The notes under the pieces are model-generated. The model did no database searches. It saw only the letters and a program-made list of their open reading frames with translations, and was not told the DNA's origin. A stretch of DNA of 64,000 bases, taken from positions 1 through 64,000 of the forward strand of contig CAWFOP010000002.1 in assembly GCA_963817465.1 (NCBI GenBank), read 5' to 3'. The DNA is from CAMPKL01 sp963817465. Its GTDB lineage: Bacteria; Acidobacteriota; Terriglobia; Bryobacterales; UBA6623. Numbering within the stretch: position 1 is the first letter of the stretch; each line of letters begins with the position of its first letter. Both the position numbers and the translations under genes were made by a program. This document shows, piece by piece, positions 48,469 to 57,206 of this stretch.

Positions 48469-49944
48469 TCATTTCTCCTTGGCCGCCGCCGTCCACAGAT
48501 GCATCGCGGCGTAAGCCCGCCAGGGCCGCCACTTCTCCGCCGCCGCGATCAAGTCTTTCTTCGAACCGCCGAAGGCGTTGCGCAGCACGAGGTCGCCCGC
48601 CGGAAAAGCGTCCGGGTCGCCGAGGCCGCGCATGGCGGCGTACTGCGCGGTCCAGGGACCGAGGCCCGGCAACTGCTCGAGCGCGGCGGCGAAGGCCGCC
48701 GGATCGGCGCCGGAGTCGAGCGGGATCTCGCCCGCCCGCGCCGCCGCGACTAGAGCTTCGAGTGCGCGAGCCCGAGCTTTGGTGAGGCCGATACCGTCTA
48801 CGCTCATCAACTCGGCCGGCTCGGGAAAGGCCCGCAGTGCTGACAGTGCCCCTGACAGTGCCCCTGACAGTGCCCGCGACAGTGTTCCGGCCTCGACCGC
48901 GACGCCGCAGCGCTCCGCGACGCGGCCCGCGAGCGTCGTGGCCCCCTTGGCGGTGACCTGCTGTCCCAGCACGGCTCGCACCGCCATCTCGAACGGACTC
49001 CAGGCGCCGGGAACGCGCAGCCCCGGCCGCGCTTTGACGAGCGGCCGCAGCCGCGGATCTTGCTCGAGATGGGCGGCGATCTTGCCGGGGTCGGCCGTCA
49101 GGTCGAACACGCGCCGCAGCCGCGCGACCGCCGACTGCAGGATGCGCGGATGCTCCAGGCGCAGCCGCGCCTCGAGCGCACGATGCGCCGCAAGGCAGCG
49201 CACCTCGGCGACTCCCGCAACGCCGTCGATGCGGAATGCGCGGCGATACGATTCCGGCGTCACCTGTTCCACTCCGGGGATCGCCCGCGGCGCGAGAAAC
49301 GCAATCAGCGAGTCCCAGTCGTAAGGAGGTCGGTAGCCGAGCCGCAGCACGATCTCCCCGCCGATTTCACGGCCGATCTCGCCGCGCTTGCGGCCTCGCA
49401 ACTCTCTCGGCGGACGGCCGTAGGCGGTGCGAAAGGCTTCATTGAAGCGGCGCACCGAGCTGAAGCCCGAAGCGAATGCGATGTCGCCGAGCGGCATCGT
49501 GGTTTCGGCGACCAGCTTTTTCGCCAGCAACAGCCGCTGGGCCTGCGCCACGGCTTGCGGGGAGGCGCCGAGGTGTTGGTCGAACAGCCGCCGCAGGTGG
49601 CGGCCGCCCACGCCCAGACGCGAAGCGAAGTTCTCCACGGCATCGTCGTCGAGCCCGCCTTCTTCGATCAGCTTGAGCGCGCGCGTGACGATCGCCGACG
49701 TACCGTTCCAGGCCGGTGCGCCGGGCGAGGTTTCGGGCAAGCAGCGCAGGCAAGGCCGATAACCGGCTTCGAGCGCCGCCGCCGCGCTGGCGTAGAACGT
49801 GCAGTTGACCAGCTTCGGGGTCGGGGCCGGGCAGATCGGGCGGCAGAACACGCCGGTCGATTTGACGGCCGTGAAGAAGCGTCCGTCGAACCGGGCATCC
49901 CGCGTCTCCAGCGCTCGGTAGCAGGCTTTGGCGTCGATCCGCAC
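48469..49944 (-). CDS. alkA: Ada-N-terminal/AlkA fusion: 3-methyladenine DNA glycosylase
   Basis: About 491 residues from GTG 49944. The N-terminus has the Ada zinc site with FCRPICPAP, NCTFYAS and CLRCLPE, which can take methyl groups from phosphotriesters, then an AraC-type helix-turn-helix (LGASPQAVAQAQRLLLAKKL). The rest is AlkA: VRAVLGQQVTAKGATTLAGR and the HhH region LPGLGPWTAQYAAMRGLGDP with the catalytic Asp. It may both repair DNA and regulate its own operon. The frame extends upstream to 50286 without a credible start. A 12-bp tandem repeat lies inside the coding region. Confidence 0.93.
   Translation of the reverse strand: MRIDAKACYRALETRDARFDGRFFTAVKSTGVFCRPICPAPTPKLVNCTFYASAAAALEAGYRPCLRCLPETSPGAPAWNGTSAIVTRALKLIEEGGLDDDAVENFASRLGVGGRHLRRLFDQHLGASPQAVAQAQRLLLAKKLVAETTMPLGDIAFASGFSSVRRFNEAFRTAYGRPPRELRGRKRGEIGREIGGEIVLRLGYRPPYDWDSLIAFLAPRAIPGVEQVTPESYRRAFRIDGVAGVAEVRCLAAHRALEARLRLEHPRILQSAVARLRRVFDLTADPGKIAAHLEQDPRLRPLVKARPGLRVPGAWSPFEMAVRAVLGQQVTAKGATTLAGRVAERCGVAVEAGTLSRALSGALSGALSALRAFPEPAELMSVDGIGLTKARARALEALVAAARAGEIPLDSGADPAAFAAALEQLPGLGPWTAQYAAMRGLGDPDAFPAGDLVLRNAFGGSKKDLIAAAEKWRPWRAYAAMHLWTAAAKEK
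48840..48875. repeat. 12-bp tandem repeat inside alkA
   Basis: Three exact copies of CTGACAGTGCCC lie at 48840-48851, 48852-48863 and 48864-48875, followed by a degenerate copy. They encode repeated LSGA units (LSRALSGALSGALSALRA) in the AlkA domain. Because the unit is a multiple of three, slippage changes length without frameshift. Confidence 0.85.
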
Positions 49945-50000
49945 GCCTTGTTTATAGCAGCGGAGCCTACTCGGAATTAGCGGGATTCGGACGTGGATTC

Positions 50001-51041
50001 TCAGGGCCGAATCGGGCCGGTCGGCAACCAGTGCACGCCGCCGTCCTGGGTTTTGAGCACGCCGCCCTCGCCGCCGTAGTAGAGCGTCGGCGGCGCGGTG
50101 CGGTCGTCGAAGACAAGGGTCCAGGCGCGGCTCGACCAGTGCAGACCCGCGGGCTTCCAACTCTCGCCGCGGTCGGCGCTGCGAAAAATCCCGTTGCGCG
50201 TGCCGGCGTAGACGTTTTCGGGCGCGGCGGGATCGACGGCGACGGTCAGAATCTGTTCGCGCAACGCTGCGCGGCTCGGGCGCCAAGTCTTGCCGCCGTC
50301 GTCGGAACGGTAGAGGCCGCGCTGGCGGGTCCCCGCGTACATCACGTTCGGGTTCGTCGGATCGAAGGCAAGCGCCTCGACGTCAACGTCGTAGAGCCCG
50401 TACGGGTCGGCGGACCAGCGCTCCCCGCCGTCGGCCGAAACATAGAGGCCTTGCCACGTGCCCGCGAACAGCTTGTGTGCGTCCTCGGGATGAATCACGA
50501 GCGTACGGACGACTTTGTCGATCAGCCCGCGGTTCTTCTCGACCCACGTCGCGCCGCCGTCCGTTGTCTTGAAGACGCCGCCGCCGTCCGTTCCGGCATA
50601 CAGCGTTTGGGGCGACCGCGGGTCGAGAACCAGGGCGCGGACGCGCGGCTCGACGATGCCGTCGGTCGCCGGCTTCCAGGTCTTGGCGGCATCGGTCGTC
50701 TTGTAGACGCCCATCTCGTACGTACCCGCGTAGACCGTGTCGGGATGCGACGGATCGATCGCCAACACGCGGGGCGACAGGGTCTCGAGGCCCGTCGAAG
50801 GCCAGTTGTCCTGTCCGCCGCTGGTCGTCTTGCAAAGGCCCGCCGCCGCGCCGACGTAGATGATCCGCGGATCGTCCGGATTGAGAGCGATGGCCTGCGT
50901 CTCGCCGCCCCCGGGCGAACCCATCTGCGCGTTCAGCAGCGAACCGCAGAAGACCACGACGAACAGCCACTGGAGCACGTCGGGGCCTGTCCCGAAGCGG
51001 CTGTCCCCAGGCCTCGCCGCTCGCCAAGACACCGCCGTCAT
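50001..51041 (-). CDS. Secreted Asp-box (BNR) repeat protein, Ycf48/sialidase-like fold
   Basis: About 346 residues from ATG 51041, which overlaps the upstream stop (ATGA) and has a GGAGG ribosome site. A signal segment (LQWLFVVVFCGSLLNA) is followed by repeats of the type VYAGTYEMGVYKTTDAAKTW, LYAGTDGGGVFKTTDGGATW and LYRSDDGGKTWRPS, which are Asp-box beta-propeller blades. Such proteins include sialidases and assembly factors; no sialidase catalytic residues are evident. Coupled translation with the 599-residue gene suggests a shared function. Confidence 0.82.
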   Translation of the reverse strand: MTAVSWRAARPGDSRFGTGPDVLQWLFVVVFCGSLLNAQMGSPGGGETQAIALNPDDPRIIYVGAAAGLCKTTSGGQDNWPSTGLETLSPRVLAIDPSHPDTVYAGTYEMGVYKTTDAAKTWKPATDGIVEPRVRALVLDPRSPQTLYAGTDGGGVFKTTDGGATWVEKNRGLIDKVVRTLVIHPEDAHKLFAGTWQGLYVSADGGERWSADPYGLYDVDVEALAFDPTNPNVMYAGTRQRGLYRSDDGGKTWRPSRAALREQILTVAVDPAAPENVYAGTRNGIFRSADRGESWKPAGLHWSSRAWTLVFDDRTAPPTLYYGGEGGVLKTQDGGVHWLPTGPIRP

Positions 51042-52837
51042 TCCGCCTCCCACGGAAGGCGATAGCTCGGCTGATTGCGGTATAAGCGCATCCGAATATC
51101 CAATGTCGTTCCGGCGCCCGGCGCGAGCCGCAGCTCGAACGTCTTGCCCGCAACCGGTTCGACGAATTCGTGCTCGCCGTAGGCGCCCGCCTCGACGAGC
51201 ATCTTCTTCGCTCCGAACAAGTCCGTATTCACGACTTGGAGCTCGACCCGCTCGCCGTCGATGCGGCTGACCAGCGCCGCGACTCCCTCGGGCAGGCCCG
51301 GCTCGCGGCGGTCGAGATCGAAATACCGCAGCCGCGAATGGATGATCTCGCCGCGCTTCTGCGCCGGCAGTCCGCCGATGGTGAGCCGCACCAGGTTGTC
51401 GGTCGGCATCGGCTCGAGCGACAGCCACTTGGCGTCGAACCACGTCTCGGGATCGCCGTGCTCGTTGAGGATGTAGCGCATCTTGTCGGCGACGAAGGCG
51501 AGATCCTCGCGAAAGGCCGCCTCCGGGTAGCCGGGATTTTGACCGCGCACGAAATACGCCCAGCCCAGGTCGGGGTCGTCGAGGTCGCCGCGGGCGTCGG
51601 CGAGCTGCTCGACGTGGCGCCAGTCTTCATCGCTCTGCGTCGCCGCCCACAGATTGACGGCGGCGTAAGGCGGCTCGACCATTTCGTGATGCCAGCCGTG
51701 TTCGCCGTCGTAGCGCATCGGGATGCGCCAGCCGCCCTTGCCTTGGCGGCCCTTATCGCTCATCAGATGCATCTGGCTGCGCGGCAGCTCGAACCATTTG
51801 TCGTCGCCGGTGAGCAGGCGCGCCGCCTTGGCGGCGGTGAGCGACGCCAGCACGATGTCCCAGCCGCCGCGCACCCACTTCCAGCCGTAGTAGCCGCCCC
51901 ACCAATGGCCGTCGTTGTATTCGCCGACCTTGCCCGATAGCCCCACGTTGTCGGGCGTAATGCCGCCGTTTCGCTTGGTGCGCTCGACCCAGGCGCCGAT
52001 GTACTCGGTGACCCAGTCGACGTACTTGCGGTCGCCGGTGTAGAGGTAGGCGTTGGCGATCAGCGGCGCGACGGTCATGTTGATCGGCACGTCGCCGCGC
52101 GCCATCCGTTCGCTCATGGCGGCGACGATCTTGCCGAACTGATCGTTGTCGGGGTGATCGTTGATCCAGCCGATGGGCGAGTCGACGCCAGGGATGTCGT
52201 CGTAAGGCAGTTGGTAGTAGACGAGGTTCGCGTTGGTCGGGGTCCAGTCGCGTTTGGTCCACTCCATCTTGGGGCCGCGGCTGCCCGTCATCGACGCGCG
52301 AATGATCTTGTGAACGGGGTCGTAGTTGGGCGCTTCCGGATCTTCGCCGATGTACATGGCCGCGAAGCGCACGGCGCGATCGCGGAATTTTCGGTCATTC
52401 GGATCCGCTAGTCCGAAAGGGTAGAACGAGACATAGCCTTCGCCGTGGTGCATCCAATCCCAGTTCGAATCGAACTCGCGATAGATCTCCCCATAGCGCG
52501 TGTACTGCCGTGTGATGCCCTCCCAAACATGGCGGTGCAGCGTGTCGAGCTTCTTCGAGCCGCCGAGCGCGTAGAACAGCGAGAAGCCTCGAAACCCCTC
52601 GTAAGCGTCGTCCGAGGAGTTCATCCCGCCTTCGTAGCGCTGTTTCCAACGCAGCGTGCCGTCGGGATTGGCGTACGTTTTGACGAAGACCTCGCCCGCC
52701 CGGTTCATCGCGTCGATCAGCTCACGTTCGAGCAGGGCCCACTGCGGCGCCGCGCGAGGCGTCTCGACGGCGATCACGGGCGGCTCCGCCGCCATCAAAG
52801 GCAGCGCGACAAGCAGGGCCAACAGACCGCGAACCAT
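51038..52837 (-). CDS. Secreted protein of unknown function, probably alpha/alpha-barrel
   Basis: A 599-residue protein with signal peptide MVRGLLALLVALPLMAA. The body is rich in Trp, Tyr and Asp and has stretches such as GGMNSSDDAYEGFRGFSLFY, FDSNWDWMHHGEGYVSF and VGEYNDGHWWGGYYGWKW, which suggest a glycoside-hydrolase or lyase-like toroid. I do not recognise a named family. The start ATG 52837 begins the two-gene operon with the Asp-box gene. Confidence 0.7.
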   Translation of the reverse strand: MVRGLLALLVALPLMAAEPPVIAVETPRAAPQWALLERELIDAMNRAGEVFVKTYANPDGTLRWKQRYEGGMNSSDDAYEGFRGFSLFYALGGSKKLDTLHRHVWEGITRQYTRYGEIYREFDSNWDWMHHGEGYVSFYPFGLADPNDRKFRDRAVRFAAMYIGEDPEAPNYDPVHKIIRASMTGSRGPKMEWTKRDWTPTNANLVYYQLPYDDIPGVDSPIGWINDHPDNDQFGKIVAAMSERMARGDVPINMTVAPLIANAYLYTGDRKYVDWVTEYIGAWVERTKRNGGITPDNVGLSGKVGEYNDGHWWGGYYGWKWVRGGWDIVLASLTAAKAARLLTGDDKWFELPRSQMHLMSDKGRQGKGGWRIPMRYDGEHGWHHEMVEPPYAAVNLWAATQSDEDWRHVEQLADARGDLDDPDLGWAYFVRGQNPGYPEAAFREDLAFVADKMRYILNEHGDPETWFDAKWLSLEPMPTDNLVRLTIGGLPAQKRGEIIHSRLRYFDLDRREPGLPEGVAALVSRIDGERVELQVVNTDLFGAKKMLVEAGAYGEHEFVEPVAGKTFELRLAPGAGTTLDIRMRLYRNQPSYRLPWEAE

Positions 52838-52930
52838 GGCGGCTTAGGTTACCGCAAGGGCGGCCGACCGCTTGTTCCTTCCCCCGGAGCGCGGGTCGTT
52901 TGGCGGCGAACCCGCTTTCGGGCCGGGCCA

Positions 52931-53020
52931 TCCATCCCATTCCGTTCCATTGCGTGCCATTTTGTGCCATTGCGTGCCATTCTGTGCCGCCGTGTGCCGC
53001 CGGTTGCCGCCGTGTGCCGC
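52931..53020. repeat. Degenerate 10-bp tandem repeat, nine units
   Basis: Nine consecutive decamers fit one period, for example TGCGTGCCAT, TTTGTGCCAT, TGCGTGCCAT, TCTGTGCCGC and CGTGTGCCGC. The last four bases move from CCAT to CCGC partway through, so the array has two sub-types. The 10-base period is close to one helical turn. Confidence 0.85.
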
Positions 53021-53250
53021 GCCTTGTCAATACGCCCCATCGCGACGCCGCGACGCCGGTCTAGCTTCCTGATACCGCTGCACTTAGCAAGCGAGACGGG
53101 ACCCCCTAATGCGACGTTATCATGGGCCTCCAAGCAAGCAAGCCGGGCGCGGCGGCCGAACGCTGAATCGAAAGCGCTTGCGCCTCGAGACGATTCGAAC
53201 AGCGGGGGCGCGGGACGACGGGGTGCGGGGCGCTGCCGTCCTTTGTCCCT

Positions 53251-53286
53251 GGGTTTGCTGTAGTGCCTAGGTTTGCTGTAATGACG
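53251..53286. repeat. Two-copy 18-bp tandem repeat
   Basis: GGGTTTGCTGTAGTGCCT and AGGTTTGCTGTAATGACG lie end to end just before the 53292 gene. The copies share GGTTTGCTGTA. The second copy lies 5 bp before the start codon of the next gene. Confidence 0.6.
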
Positions 53287-53291
53287 GGGCA

Positions 53292-53867
53292 ATGCTTGAA
53301 ATCGCCAGCTACGGACCCGTCATCGAGCGCATCCTGTGGTCGGAATCGCTCGCGATGCGCACCATGCCGCTGGCGCCGACCGCGCCCGACGAGGGCGAAG
53401 GGCTGACGTTGTTGCGGCAGTCTGAGATCAACGACTTGTTCGGCGACGAGCGGCCCGCGTCGCCCGCGTTCGCCGAGTGCGTCCGCAGTGCGCTGTATCT
53501 GTATTTTTCGGCGCTCGACGAGTCGCACCGCATCTCGCAAGACATCCCCACGGAGACGGGCAGCCTGCTGCACGGCATCATGCACCGCCAGGAGCCCGAC
53601 TACTCGAACGCCAAATACTGGTTCCGGCGCGTCGGCGAGCACGAGCTGTTTCCCACGCTCCGCGCCGAGGCTCTGGGCGCCAATTTCCAGGACAACGCGC
53701 TCCATGCGGAGATCGAGTCGCGGCCGCGCTGGGACCCGTTTTGGTTCGTGGACCAGTGCGAGCGCGCGGCGCACGGCGGGTCTCGCGCCGGCGACCTGGA
53801 AAAGATTCAGCAGCTCGAATGGCAGCTCGTCTTCGACTACTCCTACCGCCGCGCCGTCAGCGGCTGA
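53292..53867 (+). CDS. Conserved-looking hypothetical protein
   Basis: A 191-residue protein starting MLEIASYGPVIERILWSE. It contains DLFGDERPASPAFAECVRSA, TGSLLHGIMHRQEPDYSNA and FWFVDQCERAAHGG. It has no signal peptide or transmembrane segment. Codon use and base composition fit a real gene and the HGIMHRQEPDYSNAKYW stretch looks like a conserved core, but I do not recognise a function. It precedes the GlcNAc-kinase-like gene by 19 bp and may share its transcript. Confidence 0.7.
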   Translation: MLEIASYGPVIERILWSESLAMRTMPLAPTAPDEGEGLTLLRQSEINDLFGDERPASPAFAECVRSALYLYFSALDESHRISQDIPTETGSLLHGIMHRQEPDYSNAKYWFRRVGEHELFPTLRAEALGANFQDNALHAEIESRPRWDPFWFVDQCERAAHGGSRAGDLEKIQQLEWQLVFDYSYRRAVSG

Positions 53868-53886
53868 CCGGATAAGATTTCAGTCG

Positions 53887-54822
53887 ATGGAGTCGATGGA
53901 TCTGTGTCTCGGCGTCGACGGCGGCCAGAGCGCGACGAAAGCCGCGGTCGGCGACCTGGAGGGAAGAATCCTCGCCCGCGGCCAGGGCGGGCCGTGCAAT
54001 CACGCCAACAAGGGCGAAGGCCGCGAGAAGCTCGAGCGCGGCTTGCGCGAAGCCGTCGGCGGCGCGTTGAGTCAGCTCGGCCTCGAGCTGCCGTCGACGC
54101 GATTCCGCGGCGCTTGTCTGGGCATGAGCGGCGGGCCGGACGACAAGCGCGAGATCATCGCGGAGCTGATCGGCGCCGACGCTCTCGAAGTCACGACCGA
54201 CGCTCACGCGGCGCTGTTCGGCGCGGCGGAAGGCGGAGCTGGAGTCATCGTGATCTCGGGGACCGGCTCGATCGCCATGGGCCGCGACGGCGCCGGAGCG
54301 ATCCATCGCGCCGGGGGCTGGGGCTACATCTTCGGCGACGAAGGATCGGCGTTCGACATCTCGCGCCAAGCGTTGCGCGCCGCGTTGCGCGCCGAGGAAG
54401 GCTGGGGACCGGAGACGGATCTGCAGCGTCGCTTGCTGCAGGCGACCGGGGCCGCGTCGGCGAACGAACTGCTGCACCGCTGCTACACCGACGAGCTCCC
54501 GCGCGACCGCGTCGCGACCTGGGCGACGTGGGTCGACGAGGCGGCCGTTGCCGGCGACGCCGAGGCCCGCCGCATCCTGCAAACCGCCGGACGACAGCTC
54601 GCCGAGATCGCCCTGAGCGTCTGGCTGCGAGTGCACGCGGCGGATGCGCCCGTCGCCTACGCCGGCGGCGGGTTTCGCAGCGCCGCCCTGCTGAAGGCGT
54701 TTCGCGAGCGAATCCGCGCGGCCACGGGCGGCGAACCCTGCCGGCCCGCCGCGCCGCCCGAAGCCGGCGCCTTGCGGCGCGCTCGTGAAATCGCCCGACC
54801 CCCTATCAAGGAGACCGCATGA
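53887..54822 (+). CDS. BadF/BadG-type ATPase, N-acetylglucosamine kinase-like
   Basis: A 311-residue protein from ATG 53887. The ASKHA-fold motifs are CLGVDGGQSATKAAVGD, VIVISGTGSIAMGRD and GGWGYIFGDEGSAFDISR, typical of eukaryote-type GlcNAc kinases. It probably phosphorylates an amino sugar; the exact sugar is not shown. The frame upstream to 53488 is an overlap with the previous gene and not likely used. Its stop overlaps the next ATG (ATGA). Confidence 0.87.
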   Translation: MESMDLCLGVDGGQSATKAAVGDLEGRILARGQGGPCNHANKGEGREKLERGLREAVGGALSQLGLELPSTRFRGACLGMSGGPDDKREIIAELIGADALEVTTDAHAALFGAAEGGAGVIVISGTGSIAMGRDGAGAIHRAGGWGYIFGDEGSAFDISRQALRAALRAEEGWGPETDLQRRLLQATGAASANELLHRCYTDELPRDRVATWATWVDEAAVAGDAEARRILQTAGRQLAEIALSVWLRVHAADAPVAYAGGGFRSAALLKAFRERIRAATGGEPCRPAAPPEAGALRRAREIARPPIKETA

Positions 54823-55454
54823 GCGCCGAGTTCGAAGCCATGAGATCGAAAGCGGTGCGCCACCTGCGCCGCAATTGCCCCGTGATGCGCGAGGTCATCA
54901 CCCAGGTCGGCCCTTGCACGATGACCCTGCAACGGCCGCGGTTTCAGATGTTGGCGCGCTCGATCCTGTTCCAGCAGATCTCAGGCCATGCCGCGCGGGC
55001 CATCCTGGGGCGCATCCTCGAACGCATGCCCAAGCGCAGGCTGAGCGCCGCGGGCCTGGCCGCTTTGAGCGAAGAGGAGTTTCGCGCCTGCGGCGTCTCG
55101 CGCCAAAAAGCCGGCTACCTGCGCAGCCTGGCTCAGCTCTCGCTGAGCGGCGAAGTGCGCCTGCAACGCATCGAGCATTGGCCGGACGAGCGCATCATCG
55201 AAGAGCTCATCCAAGTGAAGGGCGTCGGCGTCTGGACAGCCCAGATGTTCCTGATGTTTTCGATGGGCCGGCCCGACGTGCTGCCATGGGACGACCTAGG
55301 CGTTCGCCAAGCGATGCGCCGGCTCTACGAGCTCGAGGACCTTCCCAAACGCGAGGAGGCGGAACGGCTCGCCGCTCCGTGGCGACCCTACGCGACCGTA
55401 GCGAGCTGGTATTGCTGGCGGAGCCTCGAAATCCCCGATCCGGGCATGCGTTAG
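54819..55454 (+). CDS. HhH-GPD DNA glycosylase (AlkA-like)
   Basis: A 211-residue protein. FQMLARSILFQQISGHAARA and VKGVGVWTAQMFLMFSMGRP supply the helix-hairpin-helix and DDLGVRQAMRRLY the catalytic Asp region. It removes alkylated purines, most likely 3-methyladenine. It is translationally coupled to the kinase gene (ATGA), an odd partner. This is the second AlkA-type enzyme in the window. Confidence 0.92.
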   Translation: MSAEFEAMRSKAVRHLRRNCPVMREVITQVGPCTMTLQRPRFQMLARSILFQQISGHAARAILGRILERMPKRRLSAAGLAALSEEEFRACGVSRQKAGYLRSLAQLSLSGEVRLQRIEHWPDERIIEELIQVKGVGVWTAQMFLMFSMGRPDVLPWDDLGVRQAMRRLYELEDLPKREEAERLAAPWRPYATVASWYCWRSLEIPDPGMR

Positions 55455-55541
55455 AGTTTGTTTGAAAAGTCTGCAACGCCCGTGAAGCTTGAGCCGCGCA
55501 TGGGATGTTCGCTGGACTTTTTGGGACGCGCCCTCACGGGC

Positions 55542-55736
55542 CTGTGTGAAAACGAGATGCTCGTGTTGCGCCCGCAAGGGCGGAGCAACGGAGCGGAATC
55601 CGGGGAGCGACTGCACGGAAAGTATTGGAAAGATTGTCTTGGACCGCGCTTTAGGCCCCCGGGTTCCGCTACGCTCGACCCGGGGCTATCCATTGCTTCG
55701 TCCTCCGGACGAGGTCGCGCCGGCGTTTTCACACAG
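55542..55736. repeat. Non-coding segment bounded by 13-bp inverted repeats
   Basis: CTGTGTGAAAACG at 55542-55554 and its exact reverse complement CGTTTTCACACAG at 55724-55736 bound about 195 bp. Inside are a G/C-rich palindrome around CCCCGGGT and ACCCGGGG (55660-55687) and no credible ORF. CTCACGGG lies just outside both ends. It resembles a small non-autonomous mobile or REP-type element, but no target-site duplication is evident. Confidence 0.5.
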
Positions 55737-55740
55737 ACTC

Positions 55741-56181
55741 TCACGGGCGCGGCTCTGTTTGCCGGCCGGCGGGCGCTGTTGAGACGTCTTCCGATAGCGC
55801 GGCCCGAAAGGCTCGCAGCTTCTCGTCGGGCAGCACTTCGCGCGAGAACTCGATGGCGTAGAGCACGCCGGGCAACACGCCGAGCGGCCAGATGCCGTAG
55901 ATCAGCACCGCCGTCGCACGCGGCAAACCCCACCACAGTTGGAGGTCGGCCTGGGGCGCGTCGAGCGCAAAGATCCAGAGCAGCAGCGAGGAGAACAGGA
56001 CAAACAGACCCAGCGCCCAAACCAGCACGCGCTTGGGCGCGCCAAATCCGCCAAAGCCCGCCGTGACCAGCAACGTCAAGATCGCCCACGAGGCGACGCC
56101 GAAGGCGGCGTTGAACCCCGCCAACGCCAAGCCGAGAGCGACGACGGCGAGCGCGCCGAGCGTAACCGCCAGCCGATTCAT
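55741..56181 (-). CDS. Small hypothetical membrane protein
   Basis: A 146-residue protein with about four hydrophobic segments, starting MNRLAVTLGALAVVALGLAL and including ASWAILTLLVTAGFGGFG, LGLFVLFSSLLLWIFAL and VLIYGIWPLGVLPGVLYAI. No family is recognised. Its start directly follows the GNAT stop (adjacent codons). It may help that enzyme or be an unrelated membrane protein. Confidence 0.7.
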   Translation of the reverse strand: MNRLAVTLGALAVVALGLALAGFNAAFGVASWAILTLLVTAGFGGFGAPKRVLVWALGLFVLFSSLLLWIFALDAPQADLQLWWGLPRATAVLIYGIWPLGVLPGVLYAIEFSREVLPDEKLRAFRAALSEDVSTAPAGRQTEPRP

Positions 56182-57150
56182 TCAGCGGCCCTCCCATACG
56201 AAGGCCGGGAAGCGCCGCCGCGGCCAGTAGCCGAGCCGCTCGTAGAGCGCCATCGCCGATCGATTCGAGGCGGTGACCGTCAGACTGGCGATCTCGCAAC
56301 CGCGGGCGCGCAACGACGCGAGCGTGCGCCTGAGCAGCTCGTAGCCGATGCCTTTGCCGCGATCCTCGGGGGCGACGCAGATCTGCGTAATGTGGCCGGC
56401 GTCGGTGTCCACCTGCGTCGCCAGGCACATCCCGCTCAAGCGGATCGAGTTCGGCCTGAAGGCCACCCAAGACGCCTGCTTGACGAAAGCCCCGCAGCCG
56501 GGATGGCGGGTGGTGTTGGCGATAAAGCGCTTGGCGCCCGCGAAGGTTTGGTACTGGTCGTTGATGCGTGCGTCGTCGTGCCGATAGTAGGCGGTCGCGA
56601 TCAGCTCGGCGGCGGAATTGGCGTGATGCTCGCCCCAGGGAGATATTCCGTAGCCTTCGACGTCGCCGGGCGGAGCGGCGAAGCCGCGCAGTCCCTCCCG
56701 CAGCATGAACCAGCGCGGAAACACTTCGATCGAGCGCTGGAAGACGAATTCCGGCCCGATCTCAGACCCGATGCCGAGCAGTTGACCCTCCACTCGCCGC
56801 ACGCCCGGAAAGGCCGCGGCCGCTTCGAGGGTGCGGATAAAAAGGGACCGCTCGGCGTCGCGGTCGCGGAACGCTTCCATCACGTACAAGTCGCCGATCA
56901 AGGCTTTGCCGCTATCGGCGATGAAGTAGCAGTAACCCACGGGGGAGCCGCGGGAAACGAGCGCGTAGCCGTGGAGGTTGCGCCCGTCGAGGAAGCGCGC
57001 AATGGTCTTCTGCGAGACTCCGAAGTCCCAGCGGAACTCGCTCTTCCAGAAGGCGCCTTGGTCAACGAGCAGAGGCTCAAGGTCCGACGATCTCAGTTCT
57101 CTGAGGTCGACGACGACCAGGTCGCTGAGGGTCACCCGCGCCGACGCCAT
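56182..57150 (-). CDS. GNAT-family N-acetyltransferase
   Basis: A 322-residue protein. The C-terminal half has the acetyl-CoA motif CVAPEDRGKGIGYELLRRTL and TASNRSAMALYERLGYWPRR. The N-terminal half is a second, more diverged acyltransferase-like domain (YFIADSGKALIGDLYVMEAF). The substrate is unknown. ATG 57150 starts the pair with the membrane protein. Confidence 0.86.
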   Translation of the reverse strand: MASARVTLSDLVVVDLRELRSSDLEPLLVDQGAFWKSEFRWDFGVSQKTIARFLDGRNLHGYALVSRGSPVGYCYFIADSGKALIGDLYVMEAFRDRDAERSLFIRTLEAAAAFPGVRRVEGQLLGIGSEIGPEFVFQRSIEVFPRWFMLREGLRGFAAPPGDVEGYGISPWGEHHANSAAELIATAYYRHDDARINDQYQTFAGAKRFIANTTRHPGCGAFVKQASWVAFRPNSIRLSGMCLATQVDTDAGHITQICVAPEDRGKGIGYELLRRTLASLRARGCEIASLTVTASNRSAMALYERLGYWPRRRFPAFVWEGR

Positions 57151-57206
57151 GCTCGCAGATTATACAGGCCGAGCGCCTGCGCCGAGCGCCGTCAGGCAAA
57201 CAGTCG

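Larger units (their letters stand above)
52838..53291. other. Intergenic region with repeats
   Basis: This 454-bp gap lies between divergent genes (the 599-residue protein on minus and the 53292 gene on plus). It holds the two repeat tracts listed separately (10-bp and 18-bp periods). Minus-strand frames across it follow the repeats and do not look like real genes. No promoter is clear to me. Confidence 0.6.

Noticed and set aside
52849..53292. 147-residue minus-strand ORF across the repeats
   Set aside because: Its composition follows the repeats (PRHYSKPRHYSKP), with no motif and a start inside the 18-bp repeat.
55451..56470. 339-residue minus-strand ORF over the inverted-repeat segment
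   Set aside because: It overlaps two better minus-strand genes in another frame and is Arg/Ala-rich without motifs.
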